A program made the position numbers and the translations under genes. This document shows positions 58,666 through 64,000 of a stretch of 64,000 bases of DNA, piece by piece. The notes below the pieces were generated by a model. That model was given only the letters and a program-made list of their open reading frames with translations, was not told the origin of the DNA and did not search any database. Numbering within the stretch: the stretch's first letter is position 1; every line of letters starts with the position of its first letter. This stretch comes from Pyxicephalus adspersus (taxonomy: Eukaryota; Chordata; Amphibia; Anura; Pyxicephalidae): the NCBI RefSeq assembly GCF_032062135.1, contig NC_092862.1:94135279-94199278 (forward strand), given 5' to 3'.

Positions 58666-59450
58666 TGGAATACTTTTACCATAAGAACCAACACATTAAC
58701 AAGAGAATGCTCCAGTATTACCTCTAAAATTAATTTAGTTTAATGCAGTTTCACACCTATTTACCAAACAAATGGCACCAATGATTTGCAGATGATCTGA
58801 TTTCAACTAAAAGCAAAAAACCTTCACATTTTTATTTTATATAATTTTATTTGTTTTATGTGTTTACACCAAATTTGATTGGTTGTTAAGTAAAGCCCCA
58901 GAGCCTCGGTGTGCAGTCAACAGGAATACTATCACTCCATACCATGGTTGTAGCCCCTTGTTATAGAGTAGGCTGATGTTTCCTTTAAATTGTTTGCTGA
59001 TGCAGCTGCCTAGAAAGGCCTCCTTCCTGGGGAGCCATTAACTTTCTTTAGAGTAAAGCTAAAGCCTGGAGAAGGATCCGGTGACGCAGCTCATAATATT
59101 AAAGAAATCTGGCTGTGAGAGCAAACCAGTGTACAGCTGTGACGTCCCCAGAAAAAGAGACCTAATTACTCCACAAAAGCGAGTGTTTGAAAGGGAAACA
59201 GACTGATTGCTGGCAGCTGGAGTTAGGTGAAAACTGCATGGGGTATCTATCATGGGACAGATCAGCCCTACAGAGGCTGATGACACCAGTCAAGTTAGAA
59301 TAAAATGTTTAAAACATTTTAAAAGCTAGAAAAAACACGCTTCCAACTACACTGTAGTATCTGCTGCAACTCACTAGGGAAAGATCAAGTTAAAGTTCTC
59401 TAAAGGTACGGGTATGTAAGTCTACTCTCAATTTGTTTCTTGAGTGAAGT
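58666..59450. other. Non-coding stretch, possible conserved element
   Basis: No gene supported. The part 58980-59300 is non-repetitive, of balanced composition and treated in the findings. Confidence 0.45.
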
Positions 59451-59506
59451 CATTATTACTAATATTTATTTACATAGTGCCATTATCTCCCGGGTGCTGT
59501 ATAAAG
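59451..59506 (-). mobile_element. Diverged L2-type LINE 3' end
   Basis: ATTATTACTAATATTTATTT, then ACATAGTGCCATTATCTCCC and GGGTGCTGTATAAAG, keep the spacing of the GCGCC...GCGCTGTACA motif pair but have many changes. Confidence 0.45.
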
Positions 59507-59827
59507 AAATTGTTTATTCATAGAGTAGTACAGGTAATGCAATAAATAAATGTTGCAAATACTAGCACACTCAGTTGTTTATTAAAACCTAGCAATGACA
59601 AAATGTAATAGAACTATACAAGGGAAGATATTGGATATAAAAAAGAAGCCATGGAAAAAACCTGTGCAACAGAATTGCTTAAATGTGAGAGAATGTTTCC
59701 AGGAACAAAATGTGTCAAAATGGATGTTGTTCTTTTAACTGTTTTATGCTTATAAAAAGAATAATTACAAACCTCAGAATATGGTGAAAGAAAGAAAGAC
59801 GTACAAGGCAGATACATTACAACTGCA

Positions 59828-60370
59828 AAAAGCGGTAATCCTGAATCATACTCGGGGTCACTTAAAACTTAACAAAAAAACCACTTACCTTGCTCTGTTG
59901 TCATCCCCCGTCGTCCTGCTGGTCCCTGCAGGTCCTGGGGACACGTCGTTCTCCTCCGATCTTCAGCTGCGAACTGCAGACGGTCTCCAGGGTTTCCCAG
60001 TGACATCGGTGCATGCGTCGGTGTGGGCAGGAGGATCGGCGGGAAATTCAAATCATTTTGTATTGGATTCAATACAAAATAGCTACACTGAGTCCAATAC
60101 AAGGAAATCTTCATATAATATATTTATAATTATATTATATATATTATACATTCCACTGTACAGTTATAATACATGTTTCACAATTTTTTAAACAGATTTT
60201 TATGTTTTTTTATTTAAAGTTGATTATTAAATTTATTAAATATTGGACAAATTTCGGTGGGTTATGCCTAAGAATTATTGCCTACAATGTAAAAAAAATT
60301 CCATGCAAAAAAAATGTAACGCTTTTTGCTTGGAAATACGGACAGAATTAGAACGCTAGGGGGGGGTTAA
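59828..60370. mobile_element. TTAA transposon, copy 3, left end truncated
   Basis: It starts within the inner subterminal repeat (AAGCGGTAATCCTGAATCAT) and lacks the outer left TTAA end. The right end is intact: TACGGACAGAATTAGAACGC, then CTAGGGGGGGGTTAA with TTAA at 60367-60370. The interior is more similar to copy 2 than to copy 1. The 136-codon plus frame from 59781 runs through it and is not a gene. Confidence 0.8.
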
Positions 60371-60415
60371 GCTGACTTTACATCTATTGCATTGTGGTAG
60401 GACATTGTAAAACGT

Positions 60416-60549
60416 GGGCTCTATTTATAAAACAAAGAATCTGACATTCCCTCAAACATTACCCAGTGGGAATCATTGAAACACCTGGAAGATTCCCATG
60501 ACAGAATGTTCGAGGGAATGTCTGATTCTCTGTTTTATAAATATAGCCC
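60416..60549. mobile_element. Palindromic MITE, family B (copy 2)
   Basis: A near-perfect palindrome: GGGCTCTATTTATAAAACAA and GAATCTGACATTCCCTCAAA on the left, and GAGGGAATGTCTGATTCTCT plus GTTTTATAAATATAGCCC on the right. The arms are about 45 bp. Confidence 0.85.
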
Positions 60550-61480
60550 ATAATATATTAATATATAATAATACATTATTAAATTGTAATGTGTTTTTCT
60601 AGTTTTGGAAAGACCAGGGAATGGTTAGAAAAATCCAGGGTATGGATTAGAACTTTTATCAGGTTTTACCCCATATCTGGGGCCCTATTAGACAGATTTG
60701 AGTAGTATGAGAAGGCTAGGGCTTCTTTCAAATTTACATCTCTGCATCTCTATTGCAGCTTTTTCAACTTTCTTTTTTAAAATGTAGTTACCTATGTTTT
60801 TTCTACATAGATATTGAATAGGAGTGCATTTGTTTTTTGTTTTTTTAATGATATGGCAAATTAAGCATTGCAAGGAATTTAAGGAGCAAAATCCATGTTG
60901 TAACTTAAACTAAATTGTACAAACTAAATAATGCATAAAATTGCCAAATTAACATCCATGCAGTATATTTATCTAATTTACGTACTATATATTTAACACT
61001 CACAAAAAATGTAAATAATTATGTGCATCAATAAATTTGATTACCTAATGCATTTGAATTAAAACACTACATATCATTTACCATTCGTGAATTGATCCAA
61101 AAGTGTTGGTTGTTGAGAGTTAAGATATTGGAGATGTCAGACTTCTGTAATATTAAATTTGATTGCTTGGTATAGGTTACTACACATACGTGGAATTGAC
61201 AATTTGCTATCTGCATTCTTCATTGCATAACATAAGTGTCTATTGGAATATAGAGTTGTTTTACAAGAGGACTTTAAGTTGTCCACGTAGAAAAGTGAAT
61301 TATTGCCCTGCTGACTTTAATCATTCAATCACGTGCAATAAAAACTACATACTTTTTACATTTCTTTGCATGTGATTAGGAATTTTTCAAAGTGAATTTT
61401 CAACAGATCCACTAAGTTAAGCAAATTATCTCTTGCAGAGTGATAATTAATTTCACTAAGTGAACAGCCTCAAACCCTAA
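60550..61480. other. Non-coding AT-rich stretch
   Basis: Nothing recognised. Confidence 0.45.
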
Positions 61481-61627
61481 TATTAATAATAAACAGTATG
61501 TATATAGCACCAACATTTTATGCAGCACTGTACATTAAAAAGGGGTTGCAAATGACAGACAGACACATACGGTGACACAGGAGGAAGAGGAAAGGACCCT
61601 GCCCCGAAGAGCTTACAACCTAAGAGG
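61481..61627 (-). mobile_element. L2-type LINE 3' end, longest tail copy
   Basis: TATTAATAATAAACAGTATG and TATATAGCACCAACATTTTA continue through GGGGTTGCAAATGACAGACA to CCTGCCCCGAAGAGCTTACA. That is about 90 bp further into the element than the other tails in this window. CpG decay (GCGCC to GCACC) suggests age. Confidence 0.75.
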
Positions 61628-62559
61628 TGACTCAACACCTATGTTTCCAGCATTTCCACACACATGACACACACTTTCATCAACTGGGAGGCACACATTT
61701 TTGTGCTCATGTTTTTTTTTATCCTTCTTCGCCATTTAGGTTTAGTGCACAATATTGATGCAGGATACCAACTGTGCAGTTATCTCAGAGCCCTTTGTCA
61801 AGGTGTCACAGGCGGAATGGTGGACCCTCCAAGTCACCAGCGCCATTGGCAGAGACATGGGGCACAGAGTCTAAGTCATGTGGCAAACGGAGATCATGTG
61901 ACCACCAGGTAATATAACTCTGGAGCAGAGGAAGCTCAGATGGTGTCACACTTTTGCCAGCAGATGAAGCGCATCATCGGAATATTCTGGACCTCGGGGT
62001 AAAGGCCAGGGAGTCACATGGCTCAGACCAGGAAGTAACTAGCGGATAGAATTCCAAAGCTGAGCTACTGCTGTTGGCTGCAGAGGAATGTAAGGTGGGT
62101 GACAAAGATGAGGGCAAAGATCTCCTGGTCCTTGTTCATTAGTGGTCACCTTTCTCTGAACAGGTGAATGCCATGTATTCAGTTAATGAAGAGAATGCAC
62201 CCCCAGATGTCTACTGGTTGTTTTTAAAAGGACATTTACCACTCATTCTGTCTTATGACTGACATAATAGTAACTGACATCTTACTCCAGCTTCTTCCTT
62301 GTCTATTTACTCTAAAGGGTCAAGTGCACACTGTCAATCAGAAGACAAGTATACAGTGCTGCAATAGAAAGGGAAGAAAGGTGATCATTTGGGTATTTAC
62401 ACGTAGGCATGTAGTTCGATATGTGATTTTGCAGGAAAGAACTTTAATCTCTGATACAGTGAGCAGGTGGTGGAGGAATTAATTTACCTATTAAAATTAG
62501 CAGTCTCAAGGAAAGAGTGAAAACAGGAACATGAATGAATCCTTTAAACACATTAAGGG
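61628..62559. other. Non-coding stretch
   Basis: Less AT-rich around 61780-62180 but no frame with a recognisable domain. It may contain unrecognised repeat. Confidence 0.4.
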
Positions 62560-62890
62560 CTTGTTCACATGGACAGTCAATTTGTGAAGTTCTTTATTAG
62601 ACCTTGAAAAGGATCATTTTTCAATTGCCTGCTGTGTGGTTTGTAAGCATTGTTTTAGGTGTTTGAATGGCATGTGTGAGATAGAAGTACAAATAAATGG
62701 TGTGTTTCCGCTGCCTCCAGTTCCTCCTCTACAGGAGCGGTTTTCAGGCGTTTCAGTAGTCTTGCACAGAACCTGGGGGAGGGTGGGTACAAAAAACAAT
62801 AGCCTTGCCTTTGTGTTTTCTTTTCCACACAGAGGCTTCTAAAATGCTTAAAAAACACTTACAAACCTTTTTTGGAGGCATTTGAAAATT
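62560..62890. repeat. Possible MITE with GCTTGTTCACATGG start
   Basis: AAGGGCTTGTTCACATGGAC resembles left ends of frog DNA-transposon derivatives. The segment has competing frames on both strands and no inverted right end that I could confirm. Confidence 0.3.
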
Positions 62891-64000
62891 GTTTTTATTC
62901 AAGTTTATTGACATGGTTGACAAACGCAAGGATGATGAGATGCTCCATAAAGCACATCAGGACTGGCATAAAACAACACCACAACCACAAAACTTGCACA
63001 AAAAGCCTCTACAAATGCTTATGAATCTGTGTTTGAGCATCTACTAAGAAATTACTGAAAAATCATCCTGAGGTTCAGTAGGACATACAAACCAGCAGAA
63101 GGAATAGTTAGTATGATCGAAGGAAAAAACTATCCTAGGTGAAAAACTATCCCTTTTTTCATTAGCAAAACAGAAGTGGATTTTTGAAAATGACTTGCGG
63201 GTAGTGATTTGGTCAACAGTAGTTAAATTAAAAAAAATATACCTGAAATAATTTACATAGATATTTACATGTTCAAAAAGAGGCATAATTTGTCCTTCTC
63301 TGCCATCACTTTTCTATGTTTCACTGGTGGATATGTAAGGAAAATACACACATTATTTATAGACTACTAATGAAAGTACCAGTTCTGGAAATATCAGTTA
63401 AATTTATAGCTGTACAGAGGGATGCAGGAATACTCTGTAAAATATAAGTAGATATATGTCCACACAGGAACAGAGCTCTATTTTAAAACTATTATAATTT
63501 TATGAAGCAAAATGGTGTTGTGTAAGAAGTTGTCATATTCTGTCTAATGTTGAGAAGCAAAATGGCCAGTTCCAGTTTTGTGTGTGTGTGTGAATGCCAA
63601 TGTGCAGTGTTTTGTTTATTATTGTGTGTTGTATTAGGTAAGCGTGTTCATTTTAAAGGGACTGAAATTTTGGACCAGTAGTTAGATTTTGAAAAGTTGC
63701 TCTTTTCTTATTTGTTAAGCTATTTAGCTTGGAATTTAGTAGATTATCCTTGCCTTCCTACATTTTTGCTGTTACATAGATCATTCTCTCATCGCCCACT
63801 TACCCTTCTGATGTGACTTTGTCTTCCTCTGACTTTTTGAATCTTTCATCTGTTATCCAACTATTCATTCTACTTTGATGCTTTGCAGAGAACAAACATT
63901 GTACTTATTCATTCTTTTTTCTTTGTTTTTGTTGCTCTTCTTTGTTTGTTTTGTTGTTTTCTCCAGGAGTCCTTCTTTTGATTTTTTGGGCTATTGCTTT
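62891..64000. other. Non-coding stretch
   Basis: No gene recognised. A (TG)n run of about 14 bp lies at 63580-63593, and the last 150 bases are T-rich. Confidence 0.45.

Noticed and set aside
59781..60191. 136-codon plus frame
   Set aside because: It lies mostly within a TTAA transposon copy. The equivalent region of the other copies has no conserved frame.

Overview
The window reads as non-coding nuclear DNA of a frog, probably a ranoid anuran. The evidence is the density and kind of repeats: an L2/CR1-type LINE whose 3' end (core TATAGCGCCAACATATTACG next to a TTA/TAA tail) recurs about seven times, a Tx1/L1-type LINE, several hAT elements, mariner and Tc1 relics, TTAA-flanked miniature elements and palindromic MITEs. 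The background is AT-rich and CpG-poor. The anuran assignment rests on my recollection of these repeat families, not on a search. I found no exon, tRNA, rRNA or host protein-coding gene that I could support. Almost every short open frame is a chance frame in AT-rich DNA or lies inside a repeat, so the segment looks like a gene desert or a very large intron.

Layout. 0-13.6 kb: a degenerate minisatellite (3.8 kb), an antisense L2-like LINE fragment (5.1-6.3 kb) split by a CpG-rich MITE (5197-5956), an L2 tail (8.3 kb), a Tc1 relic (8.4-8.6 kb) and long single-copy-looking stretches. 13.6-29 kb: palindromic MITEs, a TTAA element (17565-18156), the 5' end of a Charlie-like hAT with a BED finger (21231-21660), a deleted mariner (22291-23158), LINE-tail-like sequence and more MITEs. 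29-35.2 kb: one large hAT element (29068-35194) with matching ends and an 8-bp target duplication. It carries a broken minus-strand transposase, a 51-bp minisatellite with an assembly gap, a 74-bp tandem array and a recognisable TATA box. 35.2-46.8 kb: a 442-bp element with perfect 29-bp inverted ends, a long featureless stretch, then a Tx1/L1-type LINE (about 42.4-46.8 kb) interrupted by a 906-bp MITE with a TTA duplication. 46.8-64 kb: a second mariner (48596-49778), another hAT end, more MITEs, two TTAA elements, several L2 tails and a small minisatellite.

No metabolic or cellular gene system can be assembled from this window. What can be read is a transposon history: LINE relics hit by MITEs, and an hAT that was once autonomous but now has a frameshifted transposase. 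The most useful loose ends are the internal repeat arrays of the hAT, the perfect inverted repeats at 35.6/36.0 kb and 43.35/43.5 kb, the empty target sites that can be inferred, and a few stretches whose texture resembles conserved non-coding elements.
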